From contig JAIXTE010000055.1 in assembly GCA_027484315.1 (NCBI GenBank), forward strand, positions 1 through 64,000: DNA of 64,000 nt. The letters are read 5' to 3'. Origin of the DNA: Burkholderiales bacterium. GTDB taxonomy: Bacteria > Pseudomonadota > Gammaproteobacteria > Burkholderiales > Burkholderiaceae_B. Positions 32,905-41,444 of this stretch are shown here, one piece after another. Both the position numbers and the translations under genes were made by a program. Positions within the stretch are counted from its first letter, which is position 1, and each line of letters opens with the position of its first letter. The notes beneath the pieces were generated by a model. It made no database searches. It saw only the letters and a list, made by a program, of their open reading frames with translations, and was not told where the DNA came from.

Positions 32905-33264
32905 ATGAACAAACTGAAACTGAGTGCAGTTGCATTGGCATTGTTGGGTACCACGGCCGTTTACGCGGGCAACCACGCAAGCGGGCACAACCACGACCAT
33001 GGCGGTGCCAAAGCGGCGAAAGAAATCCCGGCGGCCAGCACTGAATTGGCCGATGGAGAAATTCGCAAGATCAACAAGAGCACCGGCAAGATCACGGTGA
33101 AACACGGCGAAATCAAGAGCGTTGAAATGCCGCCGATGACCATGGTGTTTGGTGTGGCCGACAAAGCCATGCTGGATGGCCTGAATGAGGGCGACAAGGT
33201 GAAGTTCAATGTGAAGCAGGAAGGCTCGAACTACACCGTGACGGAAATCAAAAAAGCGCAGTAA
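32905..33264 (+). CDS. CusF-like periplasmic copper-binding protein
   Basis: A 119-residue exported protein, start at ATG 32905 after AAGGAG. Signal peptide 1-21 (ends AVYA). A His-rich linker (GNHASGHNHDHGG) precedes the CusF-type OB-fold: EIRKINKSTGKITVKHGEI...VEMPPMTMVFGV...GDKVKFNV. His and the two Met of PPMTM match the Cu(I) ligands of CusF. It would hand copper to a pump or to the other cluster proteins. Last gene of the cluster; the next gene is on the other strand. Confidence 0.9.
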   Translation: MNKLKLSAVALALLGTTAVYAGNHASGHNHDHGGAKAAKEIPAASTELADGEIRKINKSTGKITVKHGEIKSVEMPPMTMVFGVADKAMLDGLNEGDKVKFNVKQEGSNYTVTEIKKAQ

Positions 33265-33334
33265 GTTTTATTGCTGATTGAACTGCAGGAAGTTAGCAGT
33301 AGTGAATCAGTTGTAGTAAATCAGCGCCAGGAAA

Positions 33335-34117
33335 TCAGCGATAGGAAATCAGGCCATTGGGTTTGGTGGCAAATGCTTCCAGCCCTTGTGCCTGTTCGGC
33401 CAATACACCCGCAATTTCACCTTCAAAATGGGCTTGCTCATTGAAGCTGGCCAGGCTGACACCACGTTGGCCGAACAGCAGTTTGCTGACACTGCAGTTG
33501 GTGATCATCCAGTTCATGTTGAATGCATTGGCATCGGGCAACTGAAGCAGGTTTTGAACAATGGCCGTAATAGGTCCACCCGAGGTAAACACCACCACGT
33601 TGGCTGAACTGGAATTTGAATCTACCGCGCTACCCTGCCGCAGTTGCATGGCCTGCGCCGTGACTGAACCCAGCCCCGCCATGACCCGGCTTTTAAACAG
33701 GGCCCAGCTTTCCGGATAATCGTCATCGTGTTCACCACTGACCCAGCGTGCAATCGCCTTCTCAAAAATTTGCTGAAAGGCTTTGCGCGGGTCGGCGTTG
33801 TTCATCACCTGTTTTTCAAAAACATCTGAATCATCAAACTGGCCAATCAGTGCCTGCAAAATGGCTTCATGGTCATACTCGTTCAGGCCAGCATGTTGAA
33901 CAGGTACCTGGTGAACTCCATAGGTGCTGGCAAAGGCCTGTGCGGTTTGCAAATGCCGGTTCATGCTGCCGCTGAAAAAACCGTGCAGGCGAATTTTGCG
34001 GGCCTTGAACCAGGCCCCCAGTTGTGCCGCCTGCAGTTGACCAAGGGCCGACAAGTTGTCGTAATCCGCGCTGTCAAAACTGGCTTGCCCGTGTCGAACC
34101 AGGTAAATGGTGCTCAT
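33335..34117 (-). CDS. Histidine phosphatase family protein
   Basis: A 260-residue phosphoglycerate-mutase-like phosphatase. The catalytic motif is RHGQAS (H9), with a second Arg at SGSMNRHLQTA and later His at FTSGGPITAI (GGPI replaces the usual GHGG), so the second catalytic His is not obvious. The substrate is unknown. It is the last gene of an operon ACAD - kinase-like - phosphatase on the minus strand (4-bp gap), a grouping often seen with ACAD10/FadE-type fatty-acid genes. Confidence 0.78.
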   Translation of the reverse strand: MSTIYLVRHGQASFDSADYDNLSALGQLQAAQLGAWFKARKIRLHGFFSGSMNRHLQTAQAFASTYGVHQVPVQHAGLNEYDHEAILQALIGQFDDSDVFEKQVMNNADPRKAFQQIFEKAIARWVSGEHDDDYPESWALFKSRVMAGLGSVTAQAMQLRQGSAVDSNSSSANVVVFTSGGPITAIVQNLLQLPDANAFNMNWMITNCSVSKLLFGQRGVSLASFNEQAHFEGEIAGVLAEQAQGLEAFATKPNGLISYR

Positions 34118-34121
34118 ATTT

Positions 34122-35207
34122 CTACCCTTTGCGACTTGATTGCTTGATCAGGGATTTGCAGCGCCAGTTGACGTAGTTCACCATGATCCAGAAGTTCTTG
34201 AACGCCGGGTTTCGGGTTTGTCGGTAGTAGTAGCGGTAATAGATTTGCTGCGCAATCACGGCAATTCGAAACAGGCCAAACACTTCATAGAAGGTCCAAT
34301 TGTCGGTGTGCAGGCCGGTTTTTTCAAGGTAGTAATCCACCATTTCCTTGCGGGTCAGCATGCCGGGCAGGCTGGATGGTTGGCGTTGCAGCATCTTCAT
34401 GAAAAAGTTGTCGTTGGCTTGCACCCAGTAGGTGATCACGCTGCCCAGGTCCATCAGCGGGTCGCCAACCGTGGCCAGTTCCCAATCCAGCGTACCAATA
34501 ATCTCGGTGGGGTTGTTTGGGTTCAGCACGACATTGTCCAGCCGCCAGTCGTTGTGGATCATGCACAGCTTCACATCGGCCGGGCAATTTGCATCCAGCC
34601 ACTTTCTTACCGTGTTGAACGAGCTGACATTCCAGGTGCGTACTTTGTCATAGCGCTGATTCCAGCCATCGAGTTGGCGGCGCGTATACCCATTGCCCTT
34701 GCTTAAAACATCCAGCCCGCTGCTGTGTATGTTGATCTGATGCAGCTCGATCAACCGATCCAGAAAATTGATACTGAGTTGCCGGGCCTGTTCGCGCTCA
34801 AGCTGAACACCGCGTGGCATGTGCTTGCGCGGAATAATGCCTTCAATGCGGTGCATCACATAAAATTCGCTCCCAATCAGCGACTCGTCTGCGCAGTGTC
34901 CCACCAGGTTCGGCACATAGGGGTACACAGGTTTCAACAGGCTTTGAATGCGGAATTCACGCCCCATGTCGTGCGCACCTTTGGCTTTCGTGCCTTTGGG
35001 TGGACGGCGCAAAATCAGGTCTGCTTCCGGGTACTTCAAACGGTAGGTCCAGTTGGATGCACCACCAGAAAACTGGGTCAATTCCGGTGTGTCGCTCAGT
35101 GCCAGGCCTTGTGCCCGAAGCCAGTGGGTAACAGCCCCGGTGTCCAGTTCCTCGCCTTGTCGAACTGCGCTGCCCTTGTCGATTGTTGAGTCAAGCTCGG
35201 CATTCAT
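34122..35207 (-). CDS. Phosphotransferase family protein (APH/ACAD10-like)
   Basis: A 361-residue aminoglycoside-phosphotransferase fold protein. Motifs: QFSGGASNWTYRL (glycine loop), ILRRPP (lysine-equivalent region), catalytic loop CMIHNDWRLDNVV, and metal-binding LDWELATVGDPLMDLG. This matches the kinase-like domain of ACAD10 and of FadE-linked proteins, which act on 4-hydroxyacyl or other unusual acyl-CoAs. The start ATG overlaps the stop of the upstream ACAD gene (TAATG). The C-terminus is Tyr/Arg-rich. Confidence 0.88.
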   Translation of the reverse strand: MNAELDSTIDKGSAVRQGEELDTGAVTHWLRAQGLALSDTPELTQFSGGASNWTYRLKYPEADLILRRPPKGTKAKGAHDMGREFRIQSLLKPVYPYVPNLVGHCADESLIGSEFYVMHRIEGIIPRKHMPRGVQLEREQARQLSINFLDRLIELHQINIHSSGLDVLSKGNGYTRRQLDGWNQRYDKVRTWNVSSFNTVRKWLDANCPADVKLCMIHNDWRLDNVVLNPNNPTEIIGTLDWELATVGDPLMDLGSVITYWVQANDNFFMKMLQRQPSSLPGMLTRKEMVDYYLEKTGLHTDNWTFYEVFGLFRIAVIAQQIYYRYYYRQTRNPAFKNFWIMVNYVNWRCKSLIKQSSRKG

Positions 35208-36436
35208 TACTTAAATCCCCGCTTCATCATCTCGATGCGGGCAATCACGCCTTTGTGAACTTCATCCGGACCATCGGCCAGGCGCAGGCTGCGCGCCTGA
35301 ATATAAAATCCGGACAAAGGTGTGTCGCGACTCACACCCGCACCACCGTGCATTTGAATGGCCATGTCCACCACCTGTTCCAGCACATTCGGCGCCACCA
35401 CCTTGATGGCGGCAATTTCTGTCATCGCGCCCAATGCACCCAGTTGGTCGAGCTTCCACGCCGCATACAAAGTCAGCAAGCGGGCCTGGTCAATCGCCAG
35501 TCGCGCTTCGGCAACCCGTTCGCGGTTGCCGCCCAAGTTGATCAGTGGCTTGCCAAAAGCCACGCGGGAAATGCCGCGTTTGATCATCAAATCCAGCGAT
35601 TCTTCAGCAGCGCCAATGCAGCGCATGCAGTGGTGAATTCTTCCTGGGCCCAGGCGTCCCTGTGCTATCTCGAACCCTTTGCCCAAGCCGGCAATGACAT
35701 TGCCCAGCGGCACACGCACATTGTTGAATTCCACTTCGCCGTGTCCGTGTGGTTCATCGTAAGTGCCGAATACCGGCAACATGCGCTTGATGGTCACACC
35801 CGGTGTATTCAAAGGCACCAGAACCATGGTGTGCTGGTGGTGGCGGTCCAAGTCCGGGTTCTCAGTGCGGGCCATCACGATTGCAATTTTTGCACGCGGG
35901 TCGCCTATGCCGCTGCTCCACCACTTGGTGCCGTTGATGACCACCTCATCGCCTACCAGCGTGGCGGTGGCTTGCATGTTGGTGGCGTCGCTGCTGGCCA
36001 CATCCGGTTCGGTCATGCAGAACACGGAACGAATTTCACCAGCCAGCAAGGGTTCCAGCCATTCCTTTTTTTGCGCGTCGCTGCCGTATTTCCATAGCAC
36101 TTCCATGTTGCCGGTGTCGGGGGCATTGCAGTTGAACACCTCTGGGGCCATGAGGCTGCGGCCTGTTTCCTCGGCCACCAGGGCATATTCCATTGTGCTA
36201 AGGCCTGCGCCCAGCTTGTCGTCGGGCAGAAACATGTTCCACAATCCCGCTTCGCGGGCCTTTCTTTTCAGGGCTTCCATTTCGGGGGGGATGCGCCAGT
36301 TCTTCCATTCGCGGCCGTTGCATTGGGCCTCGATTTTGTCCCAGTAAGCCGCTTCAATGGGCGCTATCTCGGTTTTCATGAAGGCGCGGACGCGCTTTAC
36401 AAAGTCTTGCGCCTTGGCGCTGGGTTCAAAATTCAC
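35207..36436 (-). CDS. Acyl-CoA dehydrogenase (ACAD10/11-like)
   Basis: About 409 residues. The start is set at GTG 36436, with AGGAGACAG upstream; an ATG at 36490 would extend into the operator region. Visible marks are MTEPDVASSDATN (FAD contact), GTKWWSSGIGDPRAK, and the C-terminal QMHGGAGVSRDTPL and LADGPDEVHKG, typical of the bacterial ACAD10/11 group. It is first in the operon with the phosphotransferase and phosphatase. In this group the dehydrogenase and kinase act on the same 4-hydroxyacyl-CoA pathway in mammals. The bacterial substrate here is not known. Confidence 0.88.
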   Translation of the reverse strand: MNFEPSAKAQDFVKRVRAFMKTEIAPIEAAYWDKIEAQCNGREWKNWRIPPEMEALKRKAREAGLWNMFLPDDKLGAGLSTMEYALVAEETGRSLMAPEVFNCNAPDTGNMEVLWKYGSDAQKKEWLEPLLAGEIRSVFCMTEPDVASSDATNMQATATLVGDEVVINGTKWWSSGIGDPRAKIAIVMARTENPDLDRHHQHTMVLVPLNTPGVTIKRMLPVFGTYDEPHGHGEVEFNNVRVPLGNVIAGLGKGFEIAQGRLGPGRIHHCMRCIGAAEESLDLMIKRGISRVAFGKPLINLGGNRERVAEARLAIDQARLLTLYAAWKLDQLGALGAMTEIAAIKVVAPNVLEQVVDMAIQMHGGAGVSRDTPLSGFYIQARSLRLADGPDEVHKGVIARIEMMKRGFK

Positions 36437-36475
36437 AACCTGTCTCCTGATTTTTTGAGTGCCCGGATTGTTTCC

Positions 36476-36499
36476 TCCGATATCATCCATGCTATCGGA
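36476..36499. promoter_or_regulatory. Operator-like palindrome between ACAD operon and SMP-30-like gene
   Basis: TCCGATA-N10-TATCGGA with perfect 7-bp arms, in the 83-bp divergent gap between the two start codons. It could control both directions. The regulator is not identified. Confidence 0.5.
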
Positions 36500-36519
36500 A
36501 AACAGAAGGTGTCAACAAC

Positions 36520-37641
36520 ATGCGTGCTTTGGGTAAAGTTTTGATTACGGTTGTATTGTTGCCAGTTGCGCTGGTTTGCGGTGTGGTGGTGTTTGATTCC
36601 ACCCCGGCCGAGCCGGTCAGCTGGGTTGCACCACCCATGCCCAGCATGGATTCTGGGCCGTATGCCAGAAACACTTTGCTGGACGATGCCCAGGTGTTTG
36701 GCACTTACAACCTGTTGCAACCCGAATCGATTGCAGTGGGGCCTGATGGCTTGCTGTACACCGGCATGAACACCGGTGAAATTGTGCGCTTCAACCCTGA
36801 GAAGATGCAGGTTCAGGAAAGCTTGCAGACCACGCCTTTTGACTTGATTGCCAACACGCGGGGGCGGCCTTTGGGTTTGGTTTTTCATCCCGATGGGTTT
36901 CTGGTGGTGGCCGATGCGATCAAGGGGTTGTTGAAGGTGACGCTGCAAGGCGAGGTCAGTGTGCTGGCGGTGGAGTCCGAAGGTTTGCCGTTCAAGTTTG
37001 TAGACGATGTGGCGGTGAGTACCGACGGGCGATACGCCTATTTTTCGGATGCCTCCAGCAAATTTGATTTGAACAGCTATGTGCTCGACGTGCTGGAACA
37101 TGCGGGCAACGGCCGGCTTTTGCGTTATGACTTTAAAACCGGAGAAACCAAGACATTACTTGGCAGTTTGCAATTTTCCAACGGTGTCACGATGGCTAAA
37201 AGTGGCGATTATGTTCTGGTGACCGAAACTGCGGACTACAAAATCACCCGGTATTGGTTGCAAGGTGAGAAGGCCGGCCAAAGTGACACCTTTGCCGAAG
37301 GCCTTCCCGGTTTTCCGGACAACATTCGAACAGACAGCGATGGCAATTACTGGGTCGCAATTCCCAGCCTGCGCGACCCTTTGCTGGATTCTTTGGCTGA
37401 CAAGCCGGGTATTCGCAAAGCCATGGCAAAATTGTTGAACCACGTCCAGTTTCCGATCAAACCGTATGCCATGGCAGTGGCATTCAGTCCCGAAGGGTCG
37501 GTGATCGCCAATCTGCAAGGAGAAAAGGCGGGCGGCTACTTTTACTATGTGACGCAGGTGACGCCCTTTAATGGCAAACTGTATCTGGGTTCGGTGCACA
37601 TCAATGGTGTGGCAACTATTTCCAACCCGTTCAGTCAATAA
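36520..37641 (+). CDS. Membrane-anchored SMP-30/strictosidine-synthase-like beta-propeller
   Basis: A 373-residue protein with an N-terminal hydrophobic anchor or signal (VLITVVLLPVALVCGVVVF). The body is a six-bladed propeller of the SMP-30/strictosidine synthase type: PESIAVGPDGLLYTG, GRPLGLVFHPDGFLVVADA, FVDDVAVSTDGRYAYFSDAS, FSNGVTMAKSGDYVLVTE, FPDNIRTDSDGNYWVA. Related enzymes are calcium-dependent lactonases/arylesterases. It is divergent from the acyl-CoA dehydrogenase operon and shares its regulatory region, so a hydrolytic step in the same catabolic route is possible. Confidence 0.78.
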   Translation: MRALGKVLITVVLLPVALVCGVVVFDSTPAEPVSWVAPPMPSMDSGPYARNTLLDDAQVFGTYNLLQPESIAVGPDGLLYTGMNTGEIVRFNPEKMQVQESLQTTPFDLIANTRGRPLGLVFHPDGFLVVADAIKGLLKVTLQGEVSVLAVESEGLPFKFVDDVAVSTDGRYAYFSDASSKFDLNSYVLDVLEHAGNGRLLRYDFKTGETKTLLGSLQFSNGVTMAKSGDYVLVTETADYKITRYWLQGEKAGQSDTFAEGLPGFPDNIRTDSDGNYWVAIPSLRDPLLDSLADKPGIRKAMAKLLNHVQFPIKPYAMAVAFSPEGSVIANLQGEKAGGYFYYVTQVTPFNGKLYLGSVHINGVATISNPFSQ

Positions 37642-37670
37642 TCTATTCAATTAATAACGGAGAGTATTCC

Positions 37671-38207
37671 ATGGCAAAAACAGCTGCGAAAACCAGTGTG
37701 AAATCCAGAACATCCAGCAAGAAGCCTGACATGCCTTCCATCAATATTGGCATTCCTGACGCCAAGCGTGCGGCGATCGCCCAAGGCTTGAGCCGGTTGC
37801 TGGCGGAAACTTATACGCTTTACCTGACCACGCACAATTTTCACTGGAACGTGACCGGCAAGATGTTTAATACATTGCACACCATGTTCATGGGTCAGTA
37901 CACGGAAATGTGGAATGCGGTAGACCCGATTGCTGAACGCATTCGTGCTCTGGGTTTTCATGCCCCGGGTTCTTACGCAGCCTTCTCAAAATTGAGTACC
38001 TTGAAAGATGCACCGGCTACACCACCCAAGGCCATGGAAATGGTTGAAATTCTGGCCAAGGGACATGAAGCGATTGCCCGCACGGCCCGTGAAATTTTTC
38101 CCGTTATTGAAGAGGGTGACGATCAGCCTTCAGCCGACCTTTTGACGCAGCGCATGGACATTCACGAAAAAACCGCCTGGATGTTGCGGGCCCTGCTCGA
38201 AGATTAA
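37671..38207 (+). CDS. dps: Dps-like DNA-protecting ferritin
   Basis: A 178-residue Dps-family protein that stores iron in a dodecamer and shields DNA. The ferroxidase ligands are visible: NFHWNVTG (H58), H70, and D85/E89 in NAVDPIAERI. The N-terminus is Lys-rich (MAKTAAKTSVKSRTSSKKP), which suits DNA binding as in E. coli Dps. CGGAGAG lies before ATG 37671. Single gene; the ECF sigma gene follows after about 95 bp. Confidence 0.92.
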   Translation: MAKTAAKTSVKSRTSSKKPDMPSINIGIPDAKRAAIAQGLSRLLAETYTLYLTTHNFHWNVTGKMFNTLHTMFMGQYTEMWNAVDPIAERIRALGFHAPGSYAAFSKLSTLKDAPATPPKAMEMVEILAKGHEAIARTAREIFPVIEEGDDQPSADLLTQRMDIHEKTAWMLRALLED

Positions 38208-38301
38208 AAGTTTGCGACACACTCGATAACCTGCATGGGTGAGATTCTTAAAATCTTCACGCATTTTGCATCCGTCCTATTCAACAAAGTGTAGTGTTAA
38301 T

Positions 38302-38850
38302 GTGACCGAAAAAAATCTATCAGAACCGGATGGCTTTGACTATGAAGCGGCGCTTCTCGCCTGTGCGCGTGGAGAAAAGTTTGCGCTACAGGCCATTTAT
38401 GCCCGTGACAGCCGATGGTTGTTTGCTGTGGCCTACCGAATCGTGAAACGGCGAGAACTTGCTGAAGAAGTGTTGCACGACGCCATGGTAAAGGTCTGGA
38501 ACCGTTCTCGGCTTTACTCGCCTGCTTTGGGTTCTGCCCGGGGTTGGGTGTACACGGTGGTTCGGAATCAGGCCTTGAATTCAGTGCGAAAACGCATGAT
38601 GGAGGTCTCTTCTGAAGATCACGAAGTGCCGGAAATGTCCACGACAGACAATCAGGAGTTGGCGCAAGAGGCCGACAGGTTGAGCGTTTGCTTGGGCGAT
38701 CTGGATGAAACAAAGCGCAATGCAATTGTGTTGGCTTTTGTAGATGGTTACACACACGAGCAAATTGCAAAGCGGTTGAATGCGCCCTTGGGCAGTGTCA
38801 AAAGCTGGATACGCCGCGGGTTGTTGAAATTAAAGGAGTGTTTGTCATGA
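38302..38850 (+). CDS. ECF-type sigma factor
   Basis: About 182 residues; start taken at GTG 38302 by comparison of size, with no strong ribosome site, so it may differ. Region 2 (about 25-90: ALQAIYARDSRWLFAVAYRI, EEVLHDAMVKVWNRS) and region 4 (LDETKRNAIVLAFVDGYTHEQIAKRLNAPLGSVKSWIRRGLLKLKE) are complete, with no region 3. The stop overlaps the anti-sigma start (ATGA). The group is the SigK/RskA-linked ECF type often used in oxidative or envelope stress. TTGCATCC lies at 38266 upstream and again before the DUF4394 gene. Confidence 0.9.
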   Translation: MTEKNLSEPDGFDYEAALLACARGEKFALQAIYARDSRWLFAVAYRIVKRRELAEEVLHDAMVKVWNRSRLYSPALGSARGWVYTVVRNQALNSVRKRMMEVSSEDHEVPEMSTTDNQELAQEADRLSVCLGDLDETKRNAIVLAFVDGYTHEQIAKRLNAPLGSVKSWIRRGLLKLKECLS

Positions 38851-39560
38851 CAGAGTCGCAGACAGAAGCCAGGATCATTGAGGCTGGCGAGTACGTGCTC
38901 GGCGTGATGACAGGCGCCGAGCGACAAGAGTTTGAGCGCCGCCTCAATCAGGAACCCGACTTGGCGCTGGAAGTACGCAAATGGACTGACCATTTTGCCA
39001 CCATGTCCAGGAGGCTTGAACAGGAACCCGTGAGCCCCGAAGTATGGACCAAGGTCAATCGCTCGGTGGGCGAGCCTGGGTCAATGCAAGACAAGCTTGT
39101 GTCACCTTTCGCCTGGTTGTGGAAAGGGTGGGCGGTTGCAGCCAGCGCAGCAGTGGTGGTGTTGGGCGTTCAGCTGTTGGGTGCCAGCCAGGAATTGAAT
39201 TCGGGACCCCGTTATGTGGCCGTGATGAAAAGCCCTGACAAGTCCACAGAGTGGTTGGTGGAAGCACGTCAAAACGATACCATTCGTGTGTATCAGATTG
39301 GCGGTTTGCCAATTGAAGGTAACCCGGCCAATATGGGTAAGTCTTTGCAGTTGTGGACGAAAGCGCCCGCAGATTCGGGGCCTACTTCACTGGGTTTGAT
39401 GGAACTGGGCAAGCCGCTTGAGTTGCCTGCAGACATGCTGCCCAAGTTGGTCGAGCAACAGCTGTTTGAGGTAACGCTGGAACCTGCCGGTGGATCACCT
39501 TTGGTCAATAAGCCTACTGGTCAGGTTATGTTCATCGGCACTGCGGTGGCATTGAAATAA
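38847..39560 (+). CDS. Anti-sigma factor, RskA-like
   Basis: A 237-residue single-pass membrane protein starting at ATG 38847, 8 bp after AAGGAG. N-terminal sigma-binding part (EAGEYVLGVMTGAERQEFERRLNQEPDLALEV, about 10-40) lacks a ZAS zinc motif (HxxxCxxC). One TM helix (about 90-112: WKGWAVAASAAVVVLGVQLL) leads to a periplasmic RskA C-domain (about 120-237, YVAVMKSPDKSTEWLVEA ... LWTKAPADSGPTSLGLM). It holds the sigma factor at the membrane until released, probably by proteolysis. Confidence 0.88.
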   Translation: MTESQTEARIIEAGEYVLGVMTGAERQEFERRLNQEPDLALEVRKWTDHFATMSRRLEQEPVSPEVWTKVNRSVGEPGSMQDKLVSPFAWLWKGWAVAASAAVVVLGVQLLGASQELNSGPRYVAVMKSPDKSTEWLVEARQNDTIRVYQIGGLPIEGNPANMGKSLQLWTKAPADSGPTSLGLMELGKPLELPADMLPKLVEQQLFEVTLEPAGGSPLVNKPTGQVMFIGTAVALK

Positions 39561-39577
39561 GTTTTTTCGGTTTGAAT

Positions 39578-39612
39578 AAAAAAACCCCGGTCTTTTGAAC
39601 CGGGGTTTTTTG
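39578..39612. terminator. Bidirectional rho-independent terminator
   Basis: Stem AACCCCGGT/ACCGGGGTT, A-run before and T-run after, so it can stop both the anti-sigma transcript and the convergent DUF4394 gene. Confidence 0.9.
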
Positions 39613-39627
39613 TTTGAGCTGTGGGTA

Positions 39628-41358
39628 TTAATATTTCACAGTCAAGGCACGAATGTCGGTGCTGGCAGTTGCGCCTGAACCAATTTCTGAAGTGCCGCTG
39701 GCAACGCCTGCAGCTGTAACCACACCTGTTCCCAAGGTTGCTGTGAACAGGCTGAATGCACCCATTGCACCCACCCGGTTGGCCATCAATACCATGCCAT
39801 TGTCGCCACCGGAAATATCGAATCCACCGTAGTCATTGAATACCGTGCCGGTACCACCGATTACGGTCAATGTACCGTCGTTTGGCGGTACCTGTTGCAA
39901 TAGACGGTTGTTATCACCATCAATATCGAACATGCGGGTGGCCGTGGGCGCTGGGTTTGCAAAGCTGTTGGTATACGCAATCTGGGCAATTCCAAAACCA
40001 GTGGTCAAGCCGCCCAAGGTAAGGTCGGTGTCAGTGGCTGTTGTACCGGTACTTTCCAGGTTTGCACCAGCAACCCGATAGTTTTTGGAAGCACCATCAC
40101 CGTCAGCCGAGCTGACAATGCGCAGCGCGTCTGCCAAGGGGTTGAAATCGATTGCATAGCTCTTGCCTGCAGCCAGCCCGTTAACAATAGCAGTGGCAAC
40201 GCTCAAGGTAGATCCCAAAGTGGCCGCGCCCGTGTCTGGGTTGATTGTAAAAATTTTACCCGCGCTGCTAAGGCCGTAAATCGTACGATTACTGGGTCGG
40301 AAGTCGATAGATAGCAAACGTTCGCCAGTTGGCAAGCCCGTGATCGCGGTTGCGCTGGCTGCGTTGGGGTTTCGAATAGCGAACTTCAGCAGACGCTGGG
40401 AACCTGCAGTGTTACCGTCCAAAGCGATGGCTTGTGGAGCGGCTGGCTGAACCAACACCATACCTACTACCGGATTTGGCACATTCAGGGTGCCAACTGC
40501 TGTCGCAGCCGCAGCTGTTGGCAGCGTCGCCGTGGAATCTGGAATTGCTACTGTATACAAGCCCGTAACGCCGCCTACAGTCATTACAGCGTAACCGCGG
40601 TTGTTGCGAGCGTCGATATCAAAAGCAACTGAACCGGTGGCGTTGACACCCAATGGTGCCGCGTCAACCTGCGTTCCATTGTTGGGTGGGTCTTGAAGTG
40701 ACAGAGTGTCTGTTGTGGTGTTGATGTTGAACAGGCGAGTGGTGCTTGTTCCGTCAAATGAGTTGGTGTAAGCACCGCCAGAAATGTCAGCTGCGGCTCC
40801 GTTAATGGCACCGTCCGTAAAGGTAGCGCCCACTGGAACGGGCGGTACGCTTGCAGGTGTGGCATTCAGAACAACACGCAGGTTTTGGCCTGTGCTGCTA
40901 ATTACGCGAAGCGCGTCAGCGGCGGGGTTGAAATCCACTGCAAATGTTGCCGGGCTTGCGGAAAGAGCGGTGTATGGATCGGTCGCATCAGTCGGGTGTG
41001 CACTCAAGATTGCAACTTCTGTTGCTGCACCGCTTCGTGTGTTGATGGTGTACAACCTGCCTTCATTTGGCACGCCTGTCATGCCGTTGTTACGTGCCAC
41101 GGCATACAGTTGTCCGTCACGTGGGCGGAAATCAATGCCCACAATTGCAAACCCAGTCGCTATACCACTGATTGTTGTCGATGTACGAATAACGCCAGGT
41201 TGTGTCTTGTCGTAGCTAATCAATTGGTTTGTGGCTGTGAGAACCAGTAGGTCTCCTGCGGGCAACGCTTGCAAATTGGTGTTGTCGTCCGATCCGCAAC
41301 CCGCCAAAATAATGCCAGATACTGCCAGTGCCAACCATTTCATATTGAATTTTTTCAT
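39628..41358 (-). CDS. Lipoprotein with two DUF4394 domains
   Basis: A 576-residue lipoprotein (signal with lipobox ILAGCGSDD, Cys about 21). It consists of two copies of a DUF4394 propeller-like domain (about 30-310 and 315-576): repeated GDLLVLTATNQLISYD / IGIDFRPRDGQLYAVA / FAVDFNPAADALRVISSTGQNLRV and IDFRPSNRTIYGLS / YAIDFNPLADALRIVSSADG. DUF4394 has no known function. It is convergent with the ECF sigma/anti-sigma operon and a motif shared with the sigma promoter region lies about 80 bp upstream, so it may belong to the sigma regulon. Inferred. Confidence 0.85.
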   Translation of the reverse strand: MKKFNMKWLALAVSGIILAGCGSDDNTNLQALPAGDLLVLTATNQLISYDKTQPGVIRTSTTISGIATGFAIVGIDFRPRDGQLYAVARNNGMTGVPNEGRLYTINTRSGAATEVAILSAHPTDATDPYTALSASPATFAVDFNPAADALRVISSTGQNLRVVLNATPASVPPVPVGATFTDGAINGAAADISGGAYTNSFDGTSTTRLFNINTTTDTLSLQDPPNNGTQVDAAPLGVNATGSVAFDIDARNNRGYAVMTVGGVTGLYTVAIPDSTATLPTAAAATAVGTLNVPNPVVGMVLVQPAAPQAIALDGNTAGSQRLLKFAIRNPNAASATAITGLPTGERLLSIDFRPSNRTIYGLSSAGKIFTINPDTGAATLGSTLSVATAIVNGLAAGKSYAIDFNPLADALRIVSSADGDGASKNYRVAGANLESTGTTATDTDLTLGGLTTGFGIAQIAYTNSFANPAPTATRMFDIDGDNNRLLQQVPPNDGTLTVIGGTGTVFNDYGGFDISGGDNGMVLMANRVGAMGAFSLFTATLGTGVVTAAGVASGTSEIGSGATASTDIRALTVKY

Positions 41359-41444
41359 TAAATCCCTCTATCAGTTAAATCCAATGCGACGTCGAACCCG
41401 AAGGTGACACCAGTAGAACCCCATTGGATACTGTTTGGATGCAA

